Of a stretch of DNA of 64,000 nt, positions 1 to 8,499 are shown piece by piece (the first letter of the stretch is position 1; each line of letters starts with the position of its first letter). The notes under the pieces were generated by a model that was given only the letters and a program-made list of their open reading frames with translations, had not been told where the DNA came from and made no database searches. The stretch comes from JBFHIZ01 sp963666475 (lineage in GTDB: Bacteria > Bacillota > Clostridia > Lachnospirales > Lachnospiraceae): positions 620,001 to 684,000 of the forward strand of contig OY762821.2 of NCBI GenBank assembly GCA_963666475.2, written 5' to 3'. The translations under genes and the position numbers were made by a program.

Positions 1-33
1 TTTTCTATAAGAAATCCTGACTGGAGGGCAACA

Positions 34-561
34 ATGTCTAATTTTTTTAATGCAATTGATAAAATAAAACCTGCTTATGATCTGACCTACAAAGTTGTTT
101 TGGTCATATGTAAACTCTTACTGATCACAGATATTTTGATTACAAGTATGGCAGTTGCAGGTAGATTTATTCCGTTTATTCCGGATCCTGCATGGAGTGA
201 GGAAGTGGTTCTTACATGTATGTCGTATATGGCCGTGTTGTCTGCTGCACTTGCAATCCGCAAAGGTACACATATTCGTATGACAGCATTTGACCGTATG
301 CTACCTAAAAAATTATTACATGTTCTTGATTTTGCGGCAGACATCGGAATTGTTGCACTATCAATTGTAATGATTGTTGTAGGATGGAGATATGCGAGAC
401 AGATTGGATCGATTGGAACGTATGTAAGTATGCCAAATCTATCCAGATTTTGGATGTATTTCCCAATTCCGCTTGCGGGTATTGCGATGTTTGTCTTTGA
501 GATAGAAGGACTATACAATCGCATCAAAGACTTATTTATGAGAGGAGAAAAAAATGACTAG
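34..561 (+). CDS. TRAP transporter small permease (DctQ family)
   Basis: This is the four-helix small membrane subunit of a tripartite ATP-independent periplasmic transporter, which pairs with the DctM-type large subunit to import an organic acid using an ion gradient. The 175-residue protein has hydrophobic segments at about 20-45, 60-80, 100-125 and 140-160. It carries the typical DctQ stretch with W54 and the EEV/M residues before helix two. A GGAGGG ribosome site lies at about 23-28. The reading frame overlaps the next gene by 8 bases, so the two are translationally coupled. The cognate binding protein is presumably just upstream of the window, although a second DctP-like gene lies at 4756. 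Hexuronate as the substrate is inferred from uxuA and uxuB further down. Confidence 0.92.
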   Translation: MSNFFNAIDKIKPAYDLTYKVVLVICKLLLITDILITSMAVAGRFIPFIPDPAWSEEVVLTCMSYMAVLSAALAIRKGTHIRMTAFDRMLPKKLLHVLDFAADIGIVALSIVMIVVGWRYARQIGSIGTYVSMPNLSRFWMYFPIPLAGIAMFVFEIEGLYNRIKDLFMRGEKND

Positions 562-1849
562 TACAGGTATTGCAATATTAATCTTGTTAGTAAGTTTCTT
601 GGTTATGGTTCTATTACGATTCCCGATTGCTTATGCAGTAGCCATTTCCTCGATTTTGTGTTTGTTGTATCAGGGACTTCCACTTACTACGATTTGTCAA
701 CAAATGGTTAAAGGTATTAGTTCCTTTAGCTTGATGGCAGTTCCGTTCTTTATCACGATGGGTTGTCTGATGGGAGACGGTGGAATATCACAAAAGCTTA
801 TTGCCTTAGCCAATGCCTGCGTTGGTTGGATGCGTGGAGGAATGGCGATGGTAAACATTGTGGCATCGTATTTCTTTGGAGGGATATCAGGTTCTGCAGC
901 TGCAGATACGGCATCGCTTGGAACCATTTTAATTCCAATGATGGTGGAAGAGGGGTATGATGATGATTTTTCTACTGCAGTAACAATCACATCATCCTGT
1001 GAAGGTCTTTTGGTTCCGCCAAGTCATAATATGGTTATTTATGCGATGGCTGCAGGTGGATTATCGGTAGGAAGTCTATTTCTTGCGGGATATATTCCGG
1101 GCGCATTGCTTGCAATGAGTCTTATGATTGGCTCTTATGTCATTTCGGTTCGTAGAAATTATCCAAAGGGAGACCGATTTAGCATTATGAACTTGATTCG
1201 CCAATTAGGAATTTCTTTTTGGGCGTTGGCAGCAGTGTTAATTGTGGTATTTGGTGTGGTTGGAGGATTCTTTACCGCTACTGAGTCTGCTGCGATTGCA
1301 GTAATTTATAGCTTGATTGTCAGTGTATTTATTTATAAGGGATTGGATGCAAAAGGGGTATGGAAGGTTTTGGAAAAATGTGTGGATACTTTAGCCATCG
1401 TTTTGATATTAATCTCTACGTCCAGCATCTTTGGTTTTTGTTTGACTAGGTTACACGTGCCTGATCTTGCGGCACAGACGATTATAGGGATGACAAGAAA
1501 TCCAATCGTTTTAGCACTATTACTTAATCTGATCCTGCTGATTCTCGGATGTATTATGGACATGGCTCCGATTATATTGATAGCTACACCGATTTTGCTA
1601 CCAATTGCCACATCCATAGGAATCAGTCCAATTCAATTTGGCGTAATGATGATTTTGAATTGTGGTATTGGTCTATTAACACCTCCGGTAGGAGCGGTTC
1701 TATTTATTGGTACGGCGGTAGGAAAGGTTTCGATGGAACGCGTGGTAAAGGCAACTTTGCCATTCTACATTTGTATGATTGTTGTACTGATGTTGTTAAC
1801 ATTTATTCCTGAAATTAGTTTGTGGTTACCATCTATGTTTACTCCATAG
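554..1849 (+). CDS. TRAP transporter large permease (DctM family)
   Basis: The 431-residue DctM subunit forms the ion-coupled transport channel of a TRAP system. It is hydrophobic throughout, with about 12 predicted helices. It has family-typical stretches such as the GGISGSAAAD segment (about residues 112-121) and the paired LLTPPVG motif near residue 372; the earlier half has the matching LLVPPSHN. The start overlaps the end of dctQ by 8 bases and is preceded by GAGGAG. Length is normal for the family. Together with the small subunit and a DctP-like protein it likely imports a hexuronate such as glucuronate, an inference from the uxuA/uxuB genes that follow. The substrate cannot be read from the permease itself. 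Confidence 0.94.
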   Translation: MTSTGIAILILLVSFLVMVLLRFPIAYAVAISSILCLLYQGLPLTTICQQMVKGISSFSLMAVPFFITMGCLMGDGGISQKLIALANACVGWMRGGMAMVNIVASYFFGGISGSAAADTASLGTILIPMMVEEGYDDDFSTAVTITSSCEGLLVPPSHNMVIYAMAAGGLSVGSLFLAGYIPGALLAMSLMIGSYVISVRRNYPKGDRFSIMNLIRQLGISFWALAAVLIVVFGVVGGFFTATESAAIAVIYSLIVSVFIYKGLDAKGVWKVLEKCVDTLAIVLILISTSSIFGFCLTRLHVPDLAAQTIIGMTRNPIVLALLLNLILLILGCIMDMAPIILIATPILLPIATSIGISPIQFGVMMILNCGIGLLTPPVGAVLFIGTAVGKVSMERVVKATLPFYICMIVVLMLLTFIPEISLWLPSMFTP

Positions 1850-1886
1850 AGAGGATGAATGAGAAAGAAAAAGTGAGGAGGGACTT

Positions 1887-2378
1887 GTGAACGAACAATA
1901 TATATTTAAGTATTCAAATACAGTATGGGATTTTTGGCTGCTTATGCTTTACAATACGTATGGTTCTCTTATTGGAATGTGCAATGTGATGTTTACTTTT
2001 GCGATGGTTGCCTTGACGATACGATTTTGGGGGACAACAGCGGATATTGTTCGAACGTTGCTTGTGCTGTCGTGCTTGTTTTTTCCAGTAGTTCAGCCGA
2101 TTTTGCTTTATAGTAAGGCGAAGAAAGAGGCGCAAGAGGCTCCTAAAATTTCTCTGTTGATTCATGAAGATGGGATACATGTCGAGACAAAGGATGGAAA
2201 GGCAGAATTGAATTGGAGTCAGATGGAATGTGTCCGAAGACGTCCAAAGATGTTGATATTATTTTTAACAAAAACCAATGCATTTATTCTTCCTGATCGG
2301 GTGATTGGAAAAGAGAAACGTGGAAAAATGGAATTCTATCGTTTTGTTAGTGAAAGATTTCGAAACAAAGCTGCATAG
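1887..2378 (+). CDS. YcxB-like membrane protein
   Basis: A 163-residue protein of unknown function. It has two hydrophobic helices (about 30-50 and 56-75) followed by a soluble C-terminal half that resembles the YcxB-like domain. In that half a stretch around SLLIHEDGIHVET leads to a W and to residues NAFILPDRV, as in that family. A GTG start is chosen because GAGGAGGGA (1875-1883) sits just before it. It lies between the TRAP permeases and the two-component system and is probably co-transcribed with the permeases. A strong hairpin straddles its stop codon (2362-2390). No reaction can be assigned; YcxB-like proteins are uncharacterised. Confidence 0.7.
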   Translation: MNEQYIFKYSNTVWDFWLLMLYNTYGSLIGMCNVMFTFAMVALTIRFWGTTADIVRTLLVLSCLFFPVVQPILLYSKAKKEAQEAPKISLLIHEDGIHVETKDGKAELNWSQMECVRRRPKMLILFLTKTNAFILPDRVIGKEKRGKMEFYRFVSERFRNKAA

Positions 2379-2390
2379 CAGTTTTGTTTC
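2362..2390 (+). terminator. hairpin across the YcxB-like stop codon
   Basis: A 13-base-pair stem (2362-2374 with 2378-2390, one G:T pair) closes a three-base loop. The stop codon TAG (2376-2378) lies at the loop. There is no real T tract, only TTTTGTTTC in the descending arm. It likely ends or attenuates the TRAP transcript or protects its 3' end. Confidence 0.5.
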
Positions 2391-2392
2391 GA

Positions 2393-2422
2393 TTGTTTGT
2401 ATCCACCTTTTTCTGCTATAAT
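2393..2422 (+). promoter_or_regulatory. promoter for the two-component/uxu genes
   Basis: TTGTTT (2393-2398) and a perfect TATAAT (2417-2422) are spaced by 18 bases, 38 bases before the histidine kinase start. It follows directly after the hairpin at 2362-2390, which is consistent with a separate transcription unit. Confidence 0.5.
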
Positions 2423-2459
2423 TAACATAATATAATCGCATAGGAAATGAGGAACCAAC

Positions 2460-3983
2460 ATGGAAACATGGAAGAAGAAACTACAGGAGATATGGATCTA
2501 TTTAACAATTAAAAAGAAAATCGATATCTTTGTCAGAGTGGTTTTTTTTATTGTGTTGATATCCATTATTTTTGACTTCTGGGTAGTAAGTTTTTCGCTC
2601 AATGATTTTCGTGCAATCTTAGAAGATAACTCTAGATGTAGTGAATTTATGGACGCAATTGAAAATGAAGCAACATCCTTTCGAAATTACATCAAACTAT
2701 CCAATCAAGAAAATTATGAGTTGTATGTTGTGGCTTGCGATGCGTCCATAGAAGCACTGGAAGCACTTCCTTTTCAGTATTCTGAAATGAGCGCTATTCG
2801 ATATGCACAGACATGGTCGATTCAAAACAGTTATGAATCTTATGCAATTGACCGCGATGCGTTGATTTCTTCTTCTGAATATAGTGAAGGGTACATTGTT
2901 AAATTATATCGCATTTATGATATGCAGGGATATTTGGAGACTTATGCGAAGCGGCTTCAAAAATATACAATAGAAGATGGCAATGCGGTCTATTATGATA
3001 AAGTAGGTGGGTTGATTGTTCTTCCATTTCTTATTGTAATTGTTGGTGGTTGTTTGTTTGGAGTTATGGTCAGTGTATCAAGGGGAATGAACCGTTCCAT
3101 TATTGACCCCATTATTAATTTGGCAGAAGCAGCCAGAAAAATTGCGGCGAATGATTTTTATATCGATGATGTACATGTTACCAATCGGGATGAAATTGGA
3201 GAATTGGTTCGTGCATTTAATAAGATGAAATATGCAACGGGAGAATATATAGCGGCTCTTGAAGAACGTAGAAATATGTTGGATTTGATACATCAAGACG
3301 AACTAGAAAAGATTGAAGCGGAAAAAAATCTGGAACGCATGAATCTGCTCCTTTTAAAATCGCAGATTAATCCTCACTTTTTGTTTAATACGTTGAATGT
3401 GATTGGTGGTATGGCGAAATTTGAAGATGCGGAAACGACCGAAGAAATGATTCGTATGCTCAGTTCGATTTTTCGTTATAATTTAAAGACACCACAAAAC
3501 AAAGTGCTACTTGAAAAGGAAATTCAGGTGGTAAATGATTATATGTATCTTCAACAAATGCGTTTTGGGAAACGCATTAGCTATCAAACGGATTGTAAAG
3601 TGGATGCAACCAAGGTAACGGTTCCATCGTTTCTGTTGCAACCATTGGTAGAAAATGCAATCCTCCATGGGGTTTCTAGAAAAGTGGAAGGTGGGAAAAT
3701 CCATATTCGTATTTGGGAAAAAGAACAATTATTACACATCACAGTCGCGGATACGGGAGAAGGAATGGACGAAAATCGTCTGAAATCGATTCAAAGCAAA
3801 TTGCTTGACATGGATAATAAGAATTTGGGAATTGGATTATCCAATGTTTGTAAACGAATCAAGGCATTATATAAAAATGGGTCCGTCAATATTTATAGTA
3901 AAAAGGATGTAGGAACAGTCATACAAATTATGATTCCAATAGAAATGGGAGATGGAAGCGATGTATCGAATCTTAATAGCTGA
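2460..3983 (+). CDS. YesM/LytS-type sensor histidine kinase
   Basis: The 507-residue membrane kinase senses an external signal and phosphorylates the response regulator encoded next to it. Helix one spans about residues 22-46, an extracellular region runs to about 180, and helix two is at about 180-203. These are followed by a HAMP-like segment (about 205-262) and a coiled coil. The His_kinase domain has the typical QINPHFLFNTLN motif, with the phospho-acceptor His near residue 306. A GHKL ATPase domain follows, with N box PLVENAILHG and GIGLSNV. The RBS is ATGAGGAACCAAC. It overlaps the response regulator by 23 bases. The extracellular domain probably senses hexuronate availability, either directly or through the DctP-like protein at 4756; this is inference. 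Confidence 0.93.
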   Translation: METWKKKLQEIWIYLTIKKKIDIFVRVVFFIVLISIIFDFWVVSFSLNDFRAILEDNSRCSEFMDAIENEATSFRNYIKLSNQENYELYVVACDASIEALEALPFQYSEMSAIRYAQTWSIQNSYESYAIDRDALISSSEYSEGYIVKLYRIYDMQGYLETYAKRLQKYTIEDGNAVYYDKVGGLIVLPFLIVIVGGCLFGVMVSVSRGMNRSIIDPIINLAEAARKIAANDFYIDDVHVTNRDEIGELVRAFNKMKYATGEYIAALEERRNMLDLIHQDELEKIEAEKNLERMNLLLLKSQINPHFLFNTLNVIGGMAKFEDAETTEEMIRMLSSIFRYNLKTPQNKVLLEKEIQVVNDYMYLQQMRFGKRISYQTDCKVDATKVTVPSFLLQPLVENAILHGVSRKVEGGKIHIRIWEKEQLLHITVADTGEGMDENRLKSIQSKLLDMDNKNLGIGLSNVCKRIKALYKNGSVNIYSKKDVGTVIQIMIPIEMGDGSDVSNLNS

Positions 3984-4749
3984 TGATGAGCCAATTGAAA
4001 GAAAAGTAGTGCAAAAGATTCTTACAGACAATTTTTGTGAGGAAAGTTTTGAACTGCTCGAAGCCACCAATGGTCAGGAGGCATTACGTATCTTTGAGAC
4101 AAAAGATGTCCAAATTGCTTTTTTGGATATAGAAATGCCAGGTATGAACGGACTTGAGGCGGCATCACAAATCAGAAAGAGAAATACGGAGTGTAAAATT
4201 GTTTTTTTGACCGCATTTGATGAATTTGATTATGCAAGGAAGGCGATTTCTGTGCAGGCGATGGAATATGTGTTAAAACCTACCTCGGAAGAAGAAATTG
4301 TAGCAATTGTTAATGATGCGATACGAAGTATTCGGAAGGAAGAAAGAGCGCGTTTTTTTCCAATGTATGATGTCGATGGAATAGAAAATAGTGTGGATAA
4401 GTTGGAAAATATTCGGTTGTCGGTTGTTCAGGAGGAGATGTTTCGATATATTCATGATCATTATGGTGAAGGAATTTCTCTTGCAGATGCCGCAGATCAA
4501 ATGAATTATTCCAATGTTTATTTTTGTAAATTATTTAAGCAGTGCTTTCACAAAAGTTTTACTACCTTTTTGTCAGAGTATCGTGTTGAAAAAGCAAAAG
4601 ATCTTTTGATTGACTTATCCATCAATGTAAAAGATGTTGGCAGTAAAGTTGGTTACCCGGATTCTAATTATTTTACGAAAGTCTTTCGTAGAGTTGAGGG
4701 AATGACACCTAGTGAATATCGTGTGCTCATGTTGAATAAGAGTGAATAG
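3961..4749 (+). CDS. YesN-type response regulator, REC plus AraC domain
   Basis: A 262-residue DNA-binding response regulator. The receiver domain occupies about residues 1-120, with acidic pocket DDE near the start, phospho-acceptor D in AFLDIEMPG, a T/A pair in FLTAFDEF and K in VLKPTS. The C-terminal 100 residues form an AraC-type double helix-turn-helix, ending in the signature NYFTKVFRRVEGMTPSEYR. An ATG at 3952 is also in frame, but 3961 is preferred because GGGAG (3947-3951) lies nine bases before it. It overlaps the kinase gene and is followed after six bases by the DctP-like gene. It likely activates the hexuronate genes around it. Confidence 0.93.
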   Translation: MYRILIADDEPIERKVVQKILTDNFCEESFELLEATNGQEALRIFETKDVQIAFLDIEMPGMNGLEAASQIRKRNTECKIVFLTAFDEFDYARKAISVQAMEYVLKPTSEEEIVAIVNDAIRSIRKEERARFFPMYDVDGIENSVDKLENIRLSVVQEEMFRYIHDHYGEGISLADAADQMNYSNVYFCKLFKQCFHKSFTTFLSEYRVEKAKDLLIDLSINVKDVGSKVGYPDSNYFTKVFRRVEGMTPSEYRVLMLNKSE

Positions 4750-4755
4750 GAAAGA

Positions 4756-5766
4756 ATGATGAAGAAAACGGTTGCATATATATTAGCTGGAGTATTGGTC
4801 GTTTCAATAGGAATCATGATCATATTTAGGCATCAAAATAGAATAATTGAACCAGAATATGTCCTGACTTATGCAGAAAACCAGCCAGAAGACTATCCGA
4901 CGACACTTGGAGCGTATAAATTTGCAGAGTTGGTCAAGGAAAAAACGGATGGAAGAATTCAGATTTTGATACAGGCAAATGGAGTATTGGGAGATGAAAA
5001 AACGGTAGTAAAACAGATGCAATGTGGGGGTATCGATTTTAGCCGAGTTTCACTATCCACTGTTACAGACGATATGCCGCAGTTAAATGTACTCCAAATG
5101 CCATATTTGTACAATAATTCTGAGCATATGTGGAAAGTTCTGGAAGGAAAAATAGGAAATAACTTTCTAAATTCTTTTGATAGCTATGATTTGATCGCGC
5201 TATCCTGGTATGATGCAGGAGCTAGAAATTTTTATAGTACAAGCGCGCCAATCACATGCCTTGAGGATATGGCAGGAATGCGGATTCGAGTACAGGATTC
5301 AACGTTAATGAAAGAGATGATTATTGCACTTGGAGCAGAACCTGTAACGAGTATTTACAGTGAGGTGTATTCTTACCTTGAGCAGGGGCTGGCAGATGGC
5401 GCAGAAAATAACTGGCCGTCTTATGAAGTGTCCAGTCATTATGAGGTGGCATCATATTATACGGTTGATGAACATACAAGGGTGCCAGAAATCCAGTTGT
5501 GCTCTAAAGTTACTTGGGAAAAGCTATCCGAAAGTGATCAAAAAATAATTGAAGAGTGTGCGAAAGAATCTGCAATATATGAAAGGGCTCTTTGGGTAGA
5601 GCGAGAAGAGCAATCCAGAGAGTTGGTTGCGTCGAAAGGGGTTCAAATCACGGTTCTTACAAAAGAAGAAAAAGAAAAATTTAGAAATGCAGTGACTGGC
5701 GTATATCAGGAGTTTTGTGAGGAATATATGGATATAATCAATGAAATTATTGAAGCAGGAGAATAG
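4756..5766 (+). CDS. TRAP-type solute-binding protein (DctP family), membrane anchored
   Basis: A 336-residue DctP-family periplasmic-type binding protein. It has the family features of a lysine-rich N terminus and the AYKFAELVKEKTDGRI segment. Also present are GVLGDEKTVVKQMQCGGIDF and the substrate-contact region MRIRVQDS with a following R/E-rich region, ending in a long C-terminal helix. The N terminus has a hydrophobic helix (about 5-24) but no lipobox cysteine, so it is probably tethered by an uncleaved signal anchor, which is unusual for a Gram-positive TRAP protein. It sits in the two-component operon rather than next to dctQ/dctM. It may supply the transporter, or present ligand to the sensor kinase, or both. 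The start could also be the ATG at 4759. Confidence 0.88.
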   Translation: MMKKTVAYILAGVLVVSIGIMIIFRHQNRIIEPEYVLTYAENQPEDYPTTLGAYKFAELVKEKTDGRIQILIQANGVLGDEKTVVKQMQCGGIDFSRVSLSTVTDDMPQLNVLQMPYLYNNSEHMWKVLEGKIGNNFLNSFDSYDLIALSWYDAGARNFYSTSAPITCLEDMAGMRIRVQDSTLMKEMIIALGAEPVTSIYSEVYSYLEQGLADGAENNWPSYEVSSHYEVASYYTVDEHTRVPEIQLCSKVTWEKLSESDQKIIEECAKESAIYERALWVEREEQSRELVASKGVQITVLTKEEKEKFRNAVTGVYQEFCEEYMDIINEIIEAGE

Positions 5767-5804
5767 AATAATTTCACGTTAGGTGTGTAGAAAGGAATTA
5801 AGAT

Positions 5805-6875
5805 ATGAAAATGACATTAAGGTGGTTCGGAAGTCGTTTCGATAGCGTAACACTTGAACAGATTCGACAGATTCCGGGTGTTACTGGGGTAATTACAACG
5901 TTATATGATTCCAAGCCAGGTGAGGAATGGAGTCTGGAAGACATTCAGAAAATGAAACAAGAAGTAGAAGCATCTGGATTGAAAGTGGAAGGCATCGAAA
6001 GTGTAAATATTCATGATGCGATTAAGGCTGGTTTGCCTGAAAGGGATCAATATATCAATAATTATATCCGAACATTGGAACACTTAGGTCAAGAAGGTAT
6101 TCCTATGGTGTGCTACAATTTCATGCCTGTTTTTGACTGGACGCGAACGGAGTTGGCGAGAAAAAGACCGGATGGATCGACGGTGCTGGCGTATAACCAA
6201 AAAGCAATTGATCAGATCAACCCAGAAAATATTTTCGAATCTTTCGAATCGTCTTCGAATGGGTTTGTGCTTCCTGGATGGGAGCCGGAACGAATGGCAA
6301 AAATCAAAGAACTTTTTGACATCTATAAGGATGTGAAAGAAGAGCAATTATTTGAAAATTTAAAATACTTTTTAGAGAAGATTATGCCTGTTTGTGACAA
6401 ATATAATATAAATATGGCAATTCACCCAGATGACCCGGCATGGAGCGTATATGGATTGCCTCGTATTATTATAAATAAGGATAACATTCAGAGAATGCTG
6501 CATATGGTAGATAATCCGCATAATGGGGTAACTTTCTGTGCTGGTTCTTATGGAACAAATCGTGAAAATGACTTGCCCGATATGATTCGTACGTTTGGGA
6601 AACGAATTCATTTTGCACATGTTCGAAATTTGAGATTTAACTCAGATGAGGATTTTGAAGAGGCATCACATTTATCTTCGGATGGAAGTTTTGATATGTA
6701 TGAAATTATGAAAGCTTTTTATGATATTGGATATGAAGGACCAATCAGACCGGACCATGGACGTATGATCTGGGGAGAAGTTGCAATGCCAGGCTATGGT
6801 CTTTATGATCGTGCCTTAGGCGCTACTTATATTAATGGACTTTGGGAAGCCATTTCGAAAGGAGTATCAAAGTGA
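5805..6875 (+). CDS. uxuA: mannonate dehydratase
   Basis: UxuA dehydrates D-mannonate to 2-keto-3-deoxygluconate in the cytoplasmic hexuronate pathway. The 356-residue protein has the xylose-isomerase-like barrel of the family. It begins MKMTLRWFGS and contains the metal-site segments MAIHPDDP, TFCAGSYGTN, HFAHVRN and RPDHGR, all well placed. The start follows GAAAGGAATTAAGAT. The stop overlaps the uxuB start by a GTGA junction, which shows tight coupling. Catabolic partners uxaC, kdgK and kdgA are not in this window and would have to be elsewhere. Confidence 0.96.
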   Translation: MKMTLRWFGSRFDSVTLEQIRQIPGVTGVITTLYDSKPGEEWSLEDIQKMKQEVEASGLKVEGIESVNIHDAIKAGLPERDQYINNYIRTLEHLGQEGIPMVCYNFMPVFDWTRTELARKRPDGSTVLAYNQKAIDQINPENIFESFESSSNGFVLPGWEPERMAKIKELFDIYKDVKEEQLFENLKYFLEKIMPVCDKYNINMAIHPDDPAWSVYGLPRIIINKDNIQRMLHMVDNPHNGVTFCAGSYGTNRENDLPDMIRTFGKRIHFAHVRNLRFNSDEDFEEASHLSSDGSFDMYEIMKAFYDIGYEGPIRPDHGRMIWGEVAMPGYGLYDRALGATYINGLWEAISKGVSK

Positions 6876-8488
6876 GATTAAGTGATGAGGGTTTAAATGA
6901 AAAAGGACTTTGGGAGCAGTATGGATATGCTCTACCAAAATACAATCGCGATGAGGTTCGAGAGACAACTAAAAAACAACCGATTTGGATTCATTTTGGA
7001 GCAGGAAATATTTTCCGAGCGTTTCAGACAAATGTTGTTGAGAAACTTCTAAACCAAAATGTTATGAAACAGGGTTTGATTGTTGCAGAGGGGTATGACC
7101 CGGAAATTTTGGATGTCGTCAATCGGAAACAGAATGATTTAAGCATTTTGGTAACATTAAAAAGTGATGGGAATATAGAAAAAAAAGTACTTGGAAGTGT
7201 TGTAGAGTCTTTGAAGGTCGATACAAACGAAGAAAGCGATTTCACACGATTGAGGGAAATCTTCCAATCACCCACCCTGCAGATGGTATCTTTTACAATC
7301 ACTGAAAAGGGTTATTCATTGGTTGATGGAACTGGTAATTTGCTACCGGATGTTTCTGCGGATTTACATAATGGTCCATCATCACCAGTGAGTTATCTTG
7401 GAAAAGTTGTTTCGCTTTTGTACGTAAGATTTCTTGGAGGTGCTGATCCTATTGCTATGGTCAGTATGGATAATTGTTCGCACAATGGTACGAAATTATA
7501 TGAAGGGGTTCATTATATTGCGGAAACCTGGGAAAAAATAGGTAAGGCAGAATCTGGTTTTACTCATTATATAGAAGATCGTTCAAAAGTATCCTTTCCA
7601 TGGAGTATGATTGATAAAATCACACCAAGGCCGGACGAAAGTGTATTGGAAATCTTAAAATCGGATGGAATAGAAGAAATCACGCCAATTATTACCGCAA
7701 AGAATACTTATGTGGCCCCATTTGTTAATGCGGAAGAAAGTGAGTACTTAGTTATCGAAGACTGGTTCCCAAATGGGAAGCCACCCTTGGATAAAGGGGG
7801 AGTTATTTTTGCACCAAGAGAAACCGTTGATCAGATAGAAAAAATGAAAGTATGTACTTGTCTTAATCCTTTGCATACTGCACTAGCTATTTTTGGATGC
7901 TTATTATCTTACAAGAAAATAAGTGATGAGATGATGGACATGGAACTCAAGAAGTTGGTTGAAGTTATTGGATACGAAGAAGGTCTTCCGGTCGCCTGCG
8001 ATCCGTTGATCATGAATCCTAAAGAGTTTTTAAGAACGGTATTGGAAATCCGAATTCCAAATCCATTTATGCCTGATACACCGCAACGTATTGCGACAGA
8101 CACTTCACAAAAACTAGCGATTCGATATGGAGAAACAATCAAAGCGTATATGAAGTCTGATAAATATGATGTAAAAGACCTTAAAAAAATTCCTTTAGTT
8201 CTCGCGGGTTGGTGCCGATATTTAATGGGAGTGGATGATCAGGAAAACTCGTTTACGCTTAGCCCGGATCCAATGATTCCAGAAGTTTGCAGATATGTAG
8301 AAGGAATTCGGATCGGTGGATCAAATGATATTCATATGGCTCTTTCTGGATTGCTCAGTAAGGATTCTATTTTTGGTGTTGATTTATATGAAGCAGGATT
8401 AGGAGAACTCGTAGAACAATATTTTGCGGAGATGATTCGTGAAAAAGGTGCAATTCGCTCCACTCTTAAAAAATATCTGCAGGAATAA
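6872..8488 (+). CDS. uxuB: fructuronate reductase / mannitol dehydrogenase family
   Basis: This NAD-dependent long-chain polyol dehydrogenase family enzyme most likely reduces D-fructuronate to D-mannonate, the step before UxuA. The 538-residue protein shows the N-terminal nucleotide-binding motif HFGAGNIFRAF and the family stretches MVSMDNCSHNG, FPWSMIDKITPRP and the CTCLNPLHTALAIFGCLL segment with its active-site region. A GTG start at 6872 is chosen over the in-frame TTG at 6842 because AAAGGAG (6858-6864) precedes it and it makes a 4-base overlap with uxuA. The uxuA linkage makes fructuronate reductase more likely than mannitol or tagaturonate activity. Confidence 0.9.
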   Translation: MRLSDEGLNEKGLWEQYGYALPKYNRDEVRETTKKQPIWIHFGAGNIFRAFQTNVVEKLLNQNVMKQGLIVAEGYDPEILDVVNRKQNDLSILVTLKSDGNIEKKVLGSVVESLKVDTNEESDFTRLREIFQSPTLQMVSFTITEKGYSLVDGTGNLLPDVSADLHNGPSSPVSYLGKVVSLLYVRFLGGADPIAMVSMDNCSHNGTKLYEGVHYIAETWEKIGKAESGFTHYIEDRSKVSFPWSMIDKITPRPDESVLEILKSDGIEEITPIITAKNTYVAPFVNAEESEYLVIEDWFPNGKPPLDKGGVIFAPRETVDQIEKMKVCTCLNPLHTALAIFGCLLSYKKISDEMMDMELKKLVEVIGYEEGLPVACDPLIMNPKEFLRTVLEIRIPNPFMPDTPQRIATDTSQKLAIRYGETIKAYMKSDKYDVKDLKKIPLVLAGWCRYLMGVDDQENSFTLSPDPMIPEVCRYVEGIRIGGSNDIHMALSGLLSKDSIFGVDLYEAGLGELVEQYFAEMIREKGAIRSTLKKYLQE

Positions 8489-8499
8489 GAGGAATAATA

